A stretch of 64,000 nt of DNA from Zhengitettix transpicula (Eukaryota > Arthropoda > Insecta > Orthoptera > Tetrigidae): assembly GCA_037074705.1 (NCBI GenBank), contig CM073591.1:75002532-75066531 (forward strand), given 5' to 3'. Position numbers and translations under genes: made by a program. Position 1 is the first letter of the stretch, and the number at the start of each line of letters is the position of its first letter. A model generated the notes under the pieces. That model was not told the DNA's origin, searched no databases, and saw nothing but the letters and a program-made list of their open reading frames with translations. Positions 46,011-58,932 of this stretch are shown here, piece by piece.

Positions 46011-49000
46011 TTACTGATATTATTTTCTTAGAGCGCGTAAATCTTTGTATCTAATAATATTTTTGTTCGTTATTCATGTTTACCCGTGAACATGCGTCCA
46101 TTTCTACGCATGCTTGCTTTGCACATACACTCATTGAGCGTTTCAACCAAACTTGGAACTCGGTATACAGATGAAAATCTGTGGAAACACGCTTTGTGGG
46201 CGAAACAGCCGTAGGTGTGGTTGGCAGAAGGCGACAGAAATAATGCGAAAACAATTGGTGTCGAATCCGTCGTTTTGGATGCTACGAAATTTAATACGGG
46301 CATACAACGCTCTCACTCCATCGACATAGATGAAAAAAATTATTCAAAACAGCCCACAGTTAGGCCTACTGCATAATCGTTTTCTGATCCGCTAAACTGA
46401 CATTGACGCTTCTGATGCCGGTTACGTCTTGTGTTAAGCCACCGCCTGTATGGGACGATGTAATATCAAGTTATCATAAAATATTATAAACCACCAAGAT
46501 AGTAGCGTCGACTTGATTCAATTTCCGGCCGCATTTAAGATTAGGATAATTCCCGGACAACAGCGGGCAATCCGCCTTAATCTCTATGTACCAAACCCGA
46601 AATTTATGATTTTATTATTTCTGAACGAAAGTTGTAAATAAGCAAATAAAATTATTATTTGATAATGCACGCAACCTTCAATTATAGTGTGACTACATAT
46701 GTTCTCCGAAAGTGAAATATAAACCTCAATTAATTCGTGAGGCATTGGTATTAAGTGGCAAACAGGCAGGACGACTATTTTGAATTTTATTTTAATCAAT
46801 AATGATTGCTTCTCGCCGTAAACTAATAACGCAAATAACAGCAAGTATTCCTTTGAACGTGAGAGAATTAATTGTCCTCGTTCGAAGTCCTGTCAGCATA
46901 CCTGAAACTCTAAGTTGTTTTGCAACATCGCAAGTGACTTTCGTGTCAGTGTCTCTGAAACGTCCGCTCATAAATTTCATATGCATGAGCTCGTAATCTG
47001 CAAATTCCGCAAGGTCGTATGAGAATACAATCTCGGCGACGACGCTTGATTACAGACAACTCCTGTTAAGGCTTTCATTCACAGTTCATTCGCGTCTCTA
47101 TCCAACCTGAAGCTCGTCTTTCCTTTAATAAGCCAGCTGATGAACTTCATTCAACAGACCGACAATAAGCTCTCGGTAAATATAATTTTTTTTTCTTATG
47201 CAGTTTCTATTTTGATATAATTTAAAACAACGTTGTATGTCGGACAGAGAAAATAAAAACAATAACTAAAGTAATTTTTAATAATTTTTATACTCGTTTC
47301 AGTAACATAAGATATTGACAAAGATGTTATGAAAATGATGAAACACGCTTACTGAAAAAATATCAATATTCACCTTTCCGAATAGTAAGAGAAGCAAAGC
47401 TAGGTATAAAATTCCGAGCACTCTTGTAAAAATGAACGTACTAAATTCATAACATTTCTTGACAGGCGACAACCTTCTCACGAATTTTGTCAACGCTATT
47501 GTCAATAAATTTCGAAACCAAAATATATAATCTTTTTTATATTTGCCGCAAAAATTTAATTACATTACAGTTGTCAAAATTATACAGTTTGGACGAAATC
47601 CTGATATTTTAAAAACTATGTTCCCAATACGTTTTCAACAGATAAATGAGCGACATTATGAACATCAATTTAAACATAGGCAACAAAAGAATAATTTTTG
47701 CATGACTAACTTTTAAATTTTGTATTTATGTAATATTATTAGCCGACAAGTTTTTAATCAGTCTCAATAAATTTAAGATTCCATTTTTAATTTTAAAATT
47801 CTACCTTAAGAAGAATAGAATTTTTTGACAAATTGAAGGTATGTAAATAGAAAATAAATAATAAGTAGTCATTATGATAAAAAATTATGTTAATATATTT
47901 TATATATATAATTTTGTAAATTGGAAATATTCTTTAAATAATTGTAGTTTTGTTTTGTAGATGACCAACGCTAAATTATCGGCCAAAATCGCATAGGTTT
48001 CAAAATTAAAAATAATAGTAATTGAATTTTAAATTATTTATTGATAACAAGTGGGATTAGAATATATAAATACCAGGGTTTAGGAGGTTTGGATTGCAGG
48101 ATACAGAAACTGCTTTAGCTGTGTTTTCATTTAATTTTTTCGCATTGTGTCAAATAAATTTCTTCATTGGCTCCATATTTATTTTTCAAATAATTAATTT
48201 TTCAGCTTTTTAAAGAAATTATTTACGGCTGTTCATTAAGCAACTACCATCCTGATGAACTCTAATGTAGCACATGAATATTCCTTTAACAAATTTAATG
48301 TTTCCTGGTTTCACACATATTTAGTGCGACACGTTTTGTAACTTGGTAATTACTTGAGATAGGTGTAAACAGGAAAATAATTTTGACTGACAAGTTAAGC
48401 ATTCATTAGCTTGGAGGAAATAAAAAGATTACCATTGTATTAAGCGTAATCTAGGACACAATACGTTTCGTTTAATGATATGGATATACTCGGTGAGTGT
48501 GCCATAAGTAACGTAGAAATATTCCAAATGTTTAATTTTTTTCCCTCGGTGCATATCATTACAATATTTCCAAAAATCTTCACATGCCTTTAACAAGCAC
48601 ATTAACGTATACAGTATATTGTGACGGTCTTCAGTTGATGTTCGATCGTCGTCTTACCGTCAGGAATAGAATCTTGGCACGAGGGAGACATCCGGCTTTA
48701 ATAGAGGTAATGTGACGATAATAACCAGAATTCTCAATTTTTTAAAATTTCCCCTTCGTTGAGCAATAAAGAATGTTATCAGAGAGGGATTTCAGTTCTG
48801 ACAGATAAATTCATCGTGAAATGGAAAACCAATAGACTGACTTCTGTACCCTGACTGACGATTTCCACGTTTACTCATCCCTTACTCCACTTCCTAGACT
48901 TCACTACTCCACAATAGTTACATTATCTCTGCTCTAAGCTTCTCTTGATATCTTCCTTTCAGATCCATTCTCAGGAATCCACTTACGCTCGTAGTATCCG

Positions 49001-49286
49001 TATTTTGGGGTCAGCAACCGATTTTCGTTTTTCACTTCCTTTCCCCATTATGCAGAAAACTCTTATCTCAAAAATCGCCCCGTTTTAAATGAACATGCTG
49101 TAGTCAGACAATATCTTTTTGACATTTATATGAACCTTAGATTTATCAAAAAATCCAATTAGTAATCATGTCCTTAAAATAACAGACCAGCGTGGTACAA
49201 AACAGGGTGATAGCTGATAAATGGAAATAACTTATCTGTATTTACCACTGATTAGGGAAAATACATTTAAAGGACTGCAACGTGAT

Positions 49287-49319
<33 letters not shown>

Positions 49320-50840
49320 CGGTTGACAGTGCCAAAGGGCGTAAGTACAGTTATCACATGTTGTATATAGGCAAAGCTTGGACTAGCATATCTCATAAAG
49401 TATAAACATTATCCGCATAAATCTTTTTTTACAACTTTTTGTTAATTATCATTTAATTAAATTATATTTGTAAGTATTTTATTTTATATAATTTTTTTAA
49501 AATTCTCATAAAAATTATTTTATTTCATCATTTACCTCATAACTCAATTTGTAATTAAAATTACTTCACTGATTTTTTAGAAAAATAATGGTTAGTGTTC
49601 TGGGTAGAATATTTACTAGAATCTTTCAGTAAGATTGTTCCCAAGTACGTTTATTAGAATATATATTTTTTGGAACAAAAACTGAGTAATTTTTTAGGTA
49701 TGAAAACTTAAAATCTTAAAAAATATTTATACAACATTATTTATTTTATTAGAAATACCTGCATATGTTTTCTGACAGTAAGAAATAAATCCAAATATTA
49801 TTTCACGAGTTATTTGGGAAACGGTATCCAAAATTCACATTCTGAGAAAATAATTATTAAAGATTCTACAAGCATATTACTGCATCTTAAAATTCACTCC
49901 ATAAATTATAACTGCCCAAATACGTAAGTTATTCCTTCTACTTCTTTATTTTTCTGCTCAGGCTCCAATAAGCCATCTCCTGATCTTTCTAGACTCTTTT
50001 GTGGAGTCTTGAGCCTTGAGCCTTGAGCCTTTTTTTCCTGATGTCTTGACTCGCACAAGTATTCATTTTTAAAGAATTATACCATTATTTTTTATACTAT
50101 TCCGTTGCCTCAGTGAAATAGTAAAAGATATTGTTCTGGATTACATCTTTTACCGATCTCTTTTTCTCAGCCTCAGTTATGTTATTAATTAAAACAAGAT
50201 TCGTATGTCAACATGAGAATATAGTTTCTCGTGAACAGTCACGATTCTGCAAAGAGAAAAAGGTAAGATTGGGCCATAATTTTAAGAACTGAAAATAAAC
50301 GAAGCAGTTGAGTATCTGTTGGTCAGATATTTTAATACTGATTTTTTTATATCACGAATAAAGTAAAGTAAAGCAAAAGGAAAAGGTAACATGCTAATGG
50401 TCGTCAATACCACGTAAGCACCTAACAGACTGGCGGACGGCGACTACGTACGTGATACAAACAATATGATGAAGGGGAATAGAAAGGGCACTGGCCACTT
50501 TCTGGAGCTGAAGTTGAACGTGACCAAAGCGTGAATAACAGTTCACTGACCCTGACTGAAATAACAAAAAATCTACCCCAACGTGGATTTGCCACCGATT
50601 GGGTTGGTTCCTCGAATAAAAATGACAGGAGGTTTCAAAGAAAATGACACCAGACGAGAGAACTTGATTAGGTGGAGCAGCATTTGACGAAAGCGAAAAA
50701 TTGACAGTTATCGTTGGCATTGAATATAAAACTTAGAAAGAGTTTATGTCTGGACTTGAACCTCCTAAGTACCCGAGCAAGAATCTGGACAAATAATAGT
50801 AGACTTCGGAGAGTTCTCAGTTGTTTTATTATTATTATTA
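46011..50840. other. Intergenic stretch, nothing certain
   Basis: Two GC-richer patches (about 46080-46330 and 46800-47170) have open frames on both strands without recognisable domains. A TA run lies at 49291-49319. Near 50,010-50,030, ttgagcc is repeated three times. The frame at 50394-50720 (minus, 108 codons) shows no domain or composition bias and is not called. Confidence 0.4.
49291..49319. repeat. TA microsatellite
   Basis: An uninterrupted TA dinucleotide run of about 29 bases. Confidence 0.95.
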
Positions 50841-50847
50841 TTACTAG

Positions 50848-51034
50848 AGTAGCATAGGAAAGGATTTGAAAGGGGGGATGAGGAAGGTAACCAAGGGTTA
50901 ATACGGCCCCCGTGCTGTAGATTAAGGATCCTACCCGGACGCAGCATTCCATTCTCCATGCCTCTACCAGTTCAGGAGGCAGCTGGCCGACTATTACAAT
51001 GGGAATAGCGGGCAACTCTTACCGTATGACCATA
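50848..51034 (-). mobile_element. Poly(A)-tailed repeat family, internally deleted copy
   Basis: It begins at agtagcataggaaaggattt, lacking the tail, runs to ggatcctacccgg, then jumps directly to acgcagcattccattctcc, skipping about 120 bases present in the complete copy. It ends near ccgtatgaccat. An ATT-type repeat (ttattattattatt) abuts its left end. Confidence 0.75.
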
Positions 51035-51885
51035 GTGTAAGGTTTTGCCGTTTTTTTATGGTTGTGGAGGTGGGATTAAAATACACAACTTTTTACGGGA
51101 AAGCTACGAGAGTGACAATCCAGACCATCCACACATCCTCCCACGCATCTGAGGCCGTAGGAGAGGCGGAATCATAACACATCAGGTCGGACCAGAATAC
51201 GGCGCACAAGTTCCAAGGGTGTTCGATGATGGAGGTCTACACTATGTATTACCGGGGAAATAACTGTCACGCGACGCACATGTGATCTATGAGAATCTAG
51301 TCGTTTCTATGCTATTAGTAATAATAAATCTTAATACTGAGATAAAGCAAATAAATAATTGTAACTCTTCGACACCTGACGTAATAAATAATTACACATT
51401 TTTATCGACTAATTAAATGTAGAATCCTTAATGGTTTACACTAAATCATTAATAATCATTAATAATTGGTAATAAATATTTTAATCCCGACACCACAACC
51501 ATAAAAAACAGAAAAATCTTACGCAATATTTTCAGTCATTTTTGAAATTCGTTATATTGTTTCTGTATTAAGCAAAAGATTAGATTTTATAAAGTTTATT
51601 AGCAACAGTTATTTTATTATCAAATTTAATGAGTAAGAGAAAGGGAAATAAGTCTGGTTTGAGTTGGAAATTCTCGTAACTTATAGTCTTTACGAACTGT
51701 ACGGAACAAATTTACTCCTGGATATTTTCCTCGTCTTTGAGTAAGTTAACTGGAAATAAAAATTACTCCTATCTGACCTATCATTGTAAGCGTTGTTGAA
51801 CAAATAATCAAATCATTAACAGCTATATTTCCTGCAGATGTTTCCTCACATACGTCTTGAATATATATTAGACTGATGAAGATTT
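51035..51885. other. Intergenic stretch
   Basis: Nothing recognised. The text ataaaaaacag after 51490 and ttttttatggttgtggaggt at 51051 are near-complements and could be the inverted ends of a small element of about 450 bases. Confidence 0.35.
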
Positions 51886-51959
51886 ATCCCTTCCTAAGCT
51901 ATTAAAGGGGAGTTGCCCAACGTGGATTACCCTCATGTAGCCTGTTGCCCTAAAAAAAA
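51886..51959 (+). mobile_element. Poly(A)-tailed repeat family, 3' end fragment
   Basis: Only the last 75 bases are present, ttcctaagctattaaagggg to tagcctgttgccct plus an A run. It is of tail type A and is followed within about 15 bases by another copy of tail type B in the same orientation. Confidence 0.8.
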
Positions 51960-51974
51960 GATTTATAAACAAGG

Positions 51975-52509
51975 AAATCGGGGAGAGGATTCTCTCGCAG
52001 GTGAACCTTCCCAGAGAGCGCTGGCGGAGGTTACCTTTGGGGATGCCTTCACATCTCTCTGGTTTTTTTTTGAACTAAGGTTCCCATATGCCGAGGCACC
52101 TCGGCCTGTTTTGAGAGGTGTATGTTCCGGGGTCGCAGACCTTGGGCATACGGTAACAGTTGTCCGCTATTCCTATTGGAATAGTCGGCTAGCTGCCTCC
52201 TAAATTGGTCAAGGCACTGCGAGGGGAAAGCTGCGACCCCACAGCTAACCCTTCTCCCGCCATCGGAAGGGCGTGGGACAAGTACCAAATGCCCGACTGA
52301 TGCAGGTTTTTCTAGGGTTTGTCCTGCATTTCATTTAGGCGAATGCCGGGTCGGATCCGTAAACCATAGCCCGGGGGCCCTATTTACCCTTGGCTACCTT
52401 CCTCCACCTTTCCGCATCTCCCCTTTCAAATCCCTTTCCTATGCTATAAGATGGGAGTTGCCACTATGTGGATTACCCTATACATAGCCTGTCTACACCA
52501 AAAAAAAAT
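51975..52509 (+). mobile_element. Poly(A)-tailed repeat family, near-complete copy, subfamily B
   Basis: It runs from the 5' region (tctctcgcaggtgaaccttc, the right arm of the 5' hairpin with the left arm mutated) to acatagcctgtctacacc and nine A residues. It is almost as long as the complete copy in intron 14. The tail carries the tgtctacacc ending rather than tgttgccct. Open frames on both strands here are by-products of the repeat. Confidence 0.82.
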
Positions 52510-53735
52510 ATTATAATATAAAATTAATATTTCTTTTAAGTAACAATTAGGTAAAATATCTTATGTAAACTGAGGAGATAATGAAGAGTGGGTAATTACG
52601 ATTTTAAGAATCTTACGTATGGAAAATAGGTAATTATCATGTTCAGCGTTGTAAATTTTCTGAAGCTAAGACGGACAACAAAGTCAGAAGCTACTAACTG
52701 CTATGGAAATATATAGATAACCAAGGCCGTCGTGTTGGTGACAGAATGGGACCACAGTGCAGTCGTGACTGGTCTGGCAGGATGACTGCTTGTACTGAAA
52801 AATTAAGATTTATTAAATTTTTTTCTGCTCCTTGGAAATCGGTAGTAATTCTATGACCCGAGACCGCAATAGCCCCTAGATAATTAATCAGCGTCAATGT
52901 AATGTTGGTAAGTTTCCCATCTTAGTGTTGAACGCTTTATAAAATGAAGAACAAGAAAATAATAATTATTTTTATGGACTTACTTACTATAAGCCTTACG
53001 AAGAAGCATTAACAGGACTTACATTTGAAGCAACCTTTTCCATTCCGAAGCGGAGATGAACCACATAATTTCTTTTAACTATTCAGAACAGTTTTAAATA
53101 CGGAAAACTTATCGTTTGTTTTAGGAACTCTAATAAACGGATCTATATCATAAAGCCAAGACCCAAATTTCGTTTTCTGTTAATGTTAACCATATTGGCA
53201 GCAACTTCTTAACGCTCCTGAAATTAATTATTTAAAATTCGTATCAAAATAAGAAGCCGAAAGGAGGGGTATAGGATTTATGTATCGACAACCAGAATGT
53301 TTGATATATATTTTCAAATGTCAGATGGTCAGTGATCACTTTTCCTGTTCATAATAACGGGTTCTTTCCTCCATTTTACTACAACAATCAGCTTCCTTTT
53401 TAAAACTTGACATAATGCAAAATTAAAATTACTATGGTACAAAATAATTATAAGTGCGTGGGTTCTCTGAATATATAGTTTTAACTCGGCGCTTCTATCT
53501 CACAAAATCTGTTAACCTTATGAAAATTTGGTTCGCATGTCAGGGAAAGACATTTTTGATTGAATAGAAACTTCCTTTACAATTTATTGTTCTATTTATT
53601 TTAAAATGAGTTTTTATTATTATTATTATTATTATTATTGGGAGGTTTAGAGTCGCGACAACAAAATTGTTCTTGGCGATTGTACATGATTCAATTAAAA
53701 CATATATTTCAACATTTTCATGATATTAGAATAGA
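52510..53735. other. Intergenic stretch
   Basis: No gene is recognised. An ATT microsatellite lies at about 53615-53639. Confidence 0.5.
53615..53639. repeat. ATT microsatellite
   Basis: Eight tandem TTA/ATT units. Confidence 0.9.
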
Positions 53736-54256
53736 TTTTTTTAAGGGTAACAGGCTATATGAGGGTAATCCACATGGTGGCAACTCACCTTTAATAGCAT
53801 ACGAAGGGATTTGAAAGGGGGCGATGCGGAAGGTTAGAGCAAGGTAGCCAAGGATTAACCTGGGCCCACGGGCTATAGTTTAAGCATTCTACCGGACATT
53901 TGCCTAAAAGTGATGCAGGACATACCCTAGAAAACCTTCATCCGGTAGGTCGGGCATTGGGTACTTGTCCCACGCCCTTCCGATTGTGGGAGAGGGGTTT
54001 GCTGTGGGGACGCAGCATTCCCTTATCCAAGCCTCGACCGTTTAAAAGGCAGCTGGCCGACTGTTCGAATGGGACCAGCGATCAACTCTTACCGTATGCC
54101 CAAGGTCTCTGACCGAGAACGTACACCTCTCAACACAGGCCGGGGAGTCTCGGCTTGTGGGAACCTTAGTTCATAAACAGAGAGAGGAAAAAGCATCCCC
54201 AAAGGTAGCCCCCCCCCCCTTCCATCTCATCTAAAAGGTTCTGCCTGCGAGAAAGC
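53736..54256 (-). mobile_element. Poly(A)-tailed repeat family, subfamily A, near-complete copy
   Basis: T run, then aagggtaacaggctatatga, through ggaggcag-like, cggtatgccc and acctctcaacacaggccg blocks to ctgcctgcgagaaagcaacc, where the 5' hairpin is cut after its first arm. It contains a C run (about 54210-54219) not seen in the other copies. Confidence 0.82.
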
Positions 54257-55462
54257 AACCCTTGAGGTTCTTTATCGAATCTTGTAACTGCAAGGAACTC
54301 TAGCAGTGAGTTGCGTTTACGCCGCCAACAATGCAAGTCCAAAATCTTGTTAATTAATTAATTACATGTTTCTTTTTAATTAGCACAATATAAATATATA
54401 TATATATATAAGGCTATCTTTCTTAATATTATTCATTATTTTTATATTCACTCCAGTAATTAATTGGAAAATTTTTAATGTAAAAAATTGAACTCAGTGA
54501 AATAATAAAGTTATTATAAATTATACACATATATCGAATCTGGTGAAAATTCTAACCAAATTGGTTCTCGACGCAAAGGGACAAGCGTTGTGCAGATCTG
54601 ACAGATTGGTGGTGGTGGTGGTGGTGGGTATCTAGAGGTAACTGTGGCATTGTCAAACCAAGATAAAACGGAAGTCTCAACTCAACCAGATATGTCTGTT
54701 GCATCAACTATTTGCGAACCACACATACTCTCTGTCACTCCTCAGTGACTTTTCATCACTCCAACTCCATTTCATCACTGAATTTTCTCACGAAAACTCA
54801 ATTTTGGGCACCATTTACTCATAAACGGAGTTCCCAAACATGTTCGAAAGTAAATTTTGGCAGCTCTGCAAGATTTTGACATTGTTCTCACGCCAGTGTG
54901 CCGGTTCAATGTTCTTTTGTTATAAGTTAAGTAACGTCTGAAATGGCTTTGTTCAATATCATGAATGATCAGTAGCCGACAGATGGAGCCGGCCCGGGTG
55001 CATGTCACGAATTTTCTTGTAGTTCGACATACTTCGGTTCTCAAGGTAAGGATAACGCCTTTTACTTGTCGTCTTCATTTGAATTATACAAATTATTTCA
55101 GACAATTGTGCTGTGAACTGAATAATGCGATCGGTACAGAACACTTTAATTTTGCGTTACGGAATTCTGCTTAATGTCTAATCATATCTTATTTACAAAT
55201 GAAAAAACTCGATAAATTAACTGCATGGAAGGACAAGGACTTAAGTGCTTTATAATACAAAAGCAATACAGATATATGAGGCGCTAATGGATAGTGTCAT
55301 TAGTTAATAGACTGAGAGACTAGATAGTTTACAACCTGCGCAATCTCTTGAATGTCCTGCGTGTAACAAGTTGTGACTTCTTGGTAATTTTTTTTGGTTC
55401 ATACAACACGAATTTGAGGTAAGAATAAAATTGGTAGTATAACACAATTTTGTGTTACATAC
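54257..55462. other. Intergenic stretch
   Basis: No gene is recognised. It contains a TA run (about 54396-54411), a TGG run (54607-54628) and a GC-richer patch near 54,960-55,050 with no identifiable domain. Confidence 0.5.
54607..54628. repeat. TGG microsatellite
   Basis: Seven tandem TGG units. Confidence 0.9.
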
Positions 55463-56102
55463 CTTTCTTTTTCTTTTACTTTACTTTAGGGCTTTTTAAC
55501 CATATTAAAATGTTATTATCGACCAAGAAATTTTCATACAATGTTAAATGTTCGTAATCTACATACAATACGTTTTATATTTTGTCAAACACATTAATTT
55601 GGGTTAAATATTTTATGGTTTTAATTATGGCTTCTTTTGATTAAATTAGATATTTTTTGGTGGTATTTTCTCCTACGGTTTAGTCTCTTTGGTTTTTGTA
55701 GCCGGTGCATTCAAATATGAAGTGGTGTATTGTTTGGGTTCTATTGCAGCAGTGACAAGTAGGCGGAGGGATCTTCCAAAAAAGAAAGCTGTGGGTTAAT
55801 TGAGTGTTGGAGATTCTTACGCGGGTTAACACCCCCTGCTGTCTCCTTGAGAAGGTTTTAGAGGTATTTAGATCTTTTATGTTTTTTAATGTCGATAGGA
55901 CAATTTTTTCTCTCTATGTTCACCTTTTCTTCCAGTTTGTCTCTGATTACTATTTAGATGTCCTTACTCGTGTAGATATTGTTTTTTAATATAATTGATG
56001 TATGGGATCGAGCTTGTCTGCTTCTTCGTTACGTTTGATGTTCTTGGGTGCCGGGATCCATAGTTGTTGATATTGGATTGAGCGATGCTGTCTCTAATAT
56101 AT

Positions 56103-57029
56103 TGTAATAATCAAATAATCAACAGGTAGACTTTAATTAAATGAAAAGATAATCAAAATTTAAAACATAAAATAAAATTTATTATCAAATTGTGGCTTCA
56201 AACTCAAAAACAAATACAATCAAAATTTTTATATCTCAGGGCCTTTACTGGGTTTGATTATTAGGACACGATAAATGTAGAATTTCGAAATATAATTTAC
56301 CTAAAATAAAACAATAATTCAATCAATGAAAAGAAGAAGAAAGCGAACGAACGAAATCTGACTTTATCCTTTAATTAGCGTTTACAATATTATTCAAAAT
56401 TATGTTACTTACGGACTGTCGATCTGGTACCGGAACAATAAATTTTTACCTCGTTCAGACACAAGTACACTTTAATTTTTACTCATCAGGCCTTGGTTTT
56501 CACTGACTCTAATTAATACTTTTTAGTTTGCCAAATGTTGGTTCGCTGTTCGTTAAGAATATGTTATTCACTCGTTCCGACGATAATTAGACGCTGGATA
56601 TAATTACTTGGTCTTCCAAAATTGATTTCTGCACTCAAAATGTTTATCGATGAATATTTGGATGTTTATTTCACGGACTGCAACTTATAACAAAATTGTT
56701 CTAACTGGTCTCGCTGTTCTACTACCGGTGTCTGGATTCTTTCTAAATACTTCATCCGTCCACAGCAATCTTTCGGCACCAATTCTCAAGTTTTATTACT
56801 TTTTCCGTACTTTGCAATCTCTCGGTACCAACTCTATCCTAGCTGGCTGTAGACGTAAAACTGACTTCGACTTTCCTGGCTAGCTGTAGACGCCATTTTG
56901 ACTTTTCAACAAAGCAGCCGAGCTCGCTTCTCCATTGTTGCTTTGTTCGATCAGACCGCTATAATGGATTTATCAAACAATTCAAATTTTATGTCCAAAC
57001 AATTACTGGCCTAATTAATTGGCATTACT
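56103..57029 (-). mobile_element. Solo LTR nested in the LINE
   Basis: It interrupts the LINE between the RNase H and zinc-knuckle parts. On the minus strand it starts AGTAATGCCAATTAATTA and ends ATTATTACA, matching TGTAAT...ATTACA ends except for the first bases. ATAT flanks both sides (56099-56102 and 57030-57033), a 4-bp target-site duplication. The length is about 927 bases with no internal coding. Its start closely resembles that of the left LTR at 59743, so the two families are related. Confidence 0.7.
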
Positions 57030-58122
57030 ATATAGTTGATGGTATTGGTTCTTATTTCGATGTACAATTGATTTGATGGCATATATGGAATCTGTTGCTA
57101 TTATGGTGTTTGTAAACAGGTGATTGAGAGAATGTTCTACGGCCACTTTTTAGGCATATAGTTCGTCAGTGTTATGGTTTGGGTTTTGCTGCTATCTTGA
57201 GTTACCATGGCGGATCGAACCCCCTGAATCTTTTTGGAGGCATCTGTGAATATGATTCTGGGATGGCTTTATTTATTCAATTCGCCTTTTAGATTTTTAT
57301 TCCATTATTCATTAGTGATCTGTGTGTTCTTTAACTTTACTATCCGTAGTGGGGTGTTTACAGTTGAATTGTGGTCTGGATTGGTATTTTTGATTTTTAA
57401 TTCTGTTTTAAGTTTTTTGGAGAATGGAGTTTCTTGGATTCGTTGAGTTAGTTCCCTTGTTTAGGTAGTTTTTCAAGTTGCTTATGTCTTTCCTGATGTG
57501 ATGACTGGCTGATGCTAGTGCGTTGATTGTAGATTTGTAGTTGGTTTTCTGTTTTCTTTGTATAAGTGTAATTTCTTTAGCTTCTATTAATATTCGTGAT
57601 ATAGTGGAGGTTCGGAAGGCTCCTGTAAATATTCGTTGTTGTGAATGCTGTTTAACTTGTTGATGGCGGTTTTACTGGCTGCTTGGTCTATTTGGCTGGC
57701 ATAATCGATTTTAGGTTTGAAGAACGTCTTGTTTATAATTTGTAATATATTCTTATTTGTTCCACAATTGTTTGCGGCTAATGCTTTGAGTCTTCTTTTT
57801 GTTTCGATGGTGAGGTCGTTGATGTGGTTTTTGAATGTGAGCTTTGAGTATCATATTTACCCTAGTATTTTTATACAGGGTGTAAAATTGATGTTATTGT
57901 TATTTATGTTAAGGGGAACTTCTGATATATTTTTTTTGTGAAGATTATGGATTTGCATTTATCCTATGATTTTTGCCCATGATTCTGGGTTGTTGATGGT
58001 CTGTTGCCTAAATTTAGTTGTTTTTTCTAAGTTTGTGCCTTTACTTAGTACTATGTTATCGTCCACGTAGTTGAGCATTATTACAGGAGGCTCCACTTGG
58101 TTATTAATGTTATATATTGCTA

Positions 58123-58335
58123 TTAGAAAGAGTAACTCGCTTGACTCGATCCCTGCACAATTTTGTTAGATAATATGTTTTCTTCGGATAGTATGTTGAT
58201 GGCTTTTACTCGAATGGCTCTTTCGGAAATTAGGTTAATTAAGCATTTTAGTTTGTTGTTTGATATTCCGATATTGGTTAGTTGTTTAATTACATTCCAT
58301 CTCCAGATCCTGTCGTAAGCTTTTGAGAAGTCCAA
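58123..58335 (-). pseudogene. LINE reverse transcriptase fragment
   Basis: The longest intact piece of the LINE ORF2, 70 codons. It covers the DFSKAYDR motif (first metal-binding aspartate region), the conserved helix ISNNKLKCLINLISERAIRV and the KIVQGSSQAS region that corresponds to VPQGS in intact relatives. A frame break separates it from the YVDD motif downstream. Confidence 0.85.
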
Positions 58336-58689
58336 GCTGGTAAGGGTTGTGTCGAATTTGTCTTAGTTGTGAAGGTACGTTGATAGTGCAGTTGTGGATT
58401 GATCTTTTCTGAAACCATACTGCCATGAATTTATTATTGAGTTGTGCTAGACGTACCACATGATTCTGTTCGTAATTATTTTTTCAAAGATTTCTCTGAG
58501 GTTACAGTTTAGTGTTTTTGGTCTGTAACTACATACTTCTGTATTAGGTTTTCTGGTTTGAGGATTGGGATTTTTATCCAAATGCTCTGGATACTTTGGG
58601 TGTGGCGGATATTGTTAAATATATTTCTAATATATAATGGCTTCTGCGGGGAGTTTTTTTTTAGATAAAATATAAGATCAAATTTACGT

Positions 58690-58932
58690 CTGATTGAAAA
58701 TAATGAATAAGAAAGCTAGCCAATTCAGAAAAAAAAGTAATAATATAAAAATCACACAACGTTTCTGGGATCATTGTCCCTTTAGCTTTTGAGTTTTGTT
58801 AACTGACAAGTGCAGTTCTGTCGCTCTCGGTTCTTCTTCGCACGTGACGAAAGGAACAACGATCCCAAACACGTTGTGTGGGTATTTATATTATCCCTTT
58901 TTTGTCTGAATTGGCCAACTTTCTTATTCAAT
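58690..58932. mobile_element. Foldback MITE inserted in the LINE
   Basis: The arms at about 58705-58784 and 58845-58929 are inverted repeats (gaataagaaagctagccaat and its complement; gggatcattgtccc-like and ggaacaacgatccc). The central loop contains ttaactgacaagtgcag. It splits the LINE linker before the RT. A diverged copy is at 45530-45710. Confidence 0.65.

Noticed and set aside
50394..50720. 108-codon minus-strand ORF
   Set aside because: No domain, signal peptide or conserved motif; it overlaps another frame at 50668-51015 that runs into a repeat.
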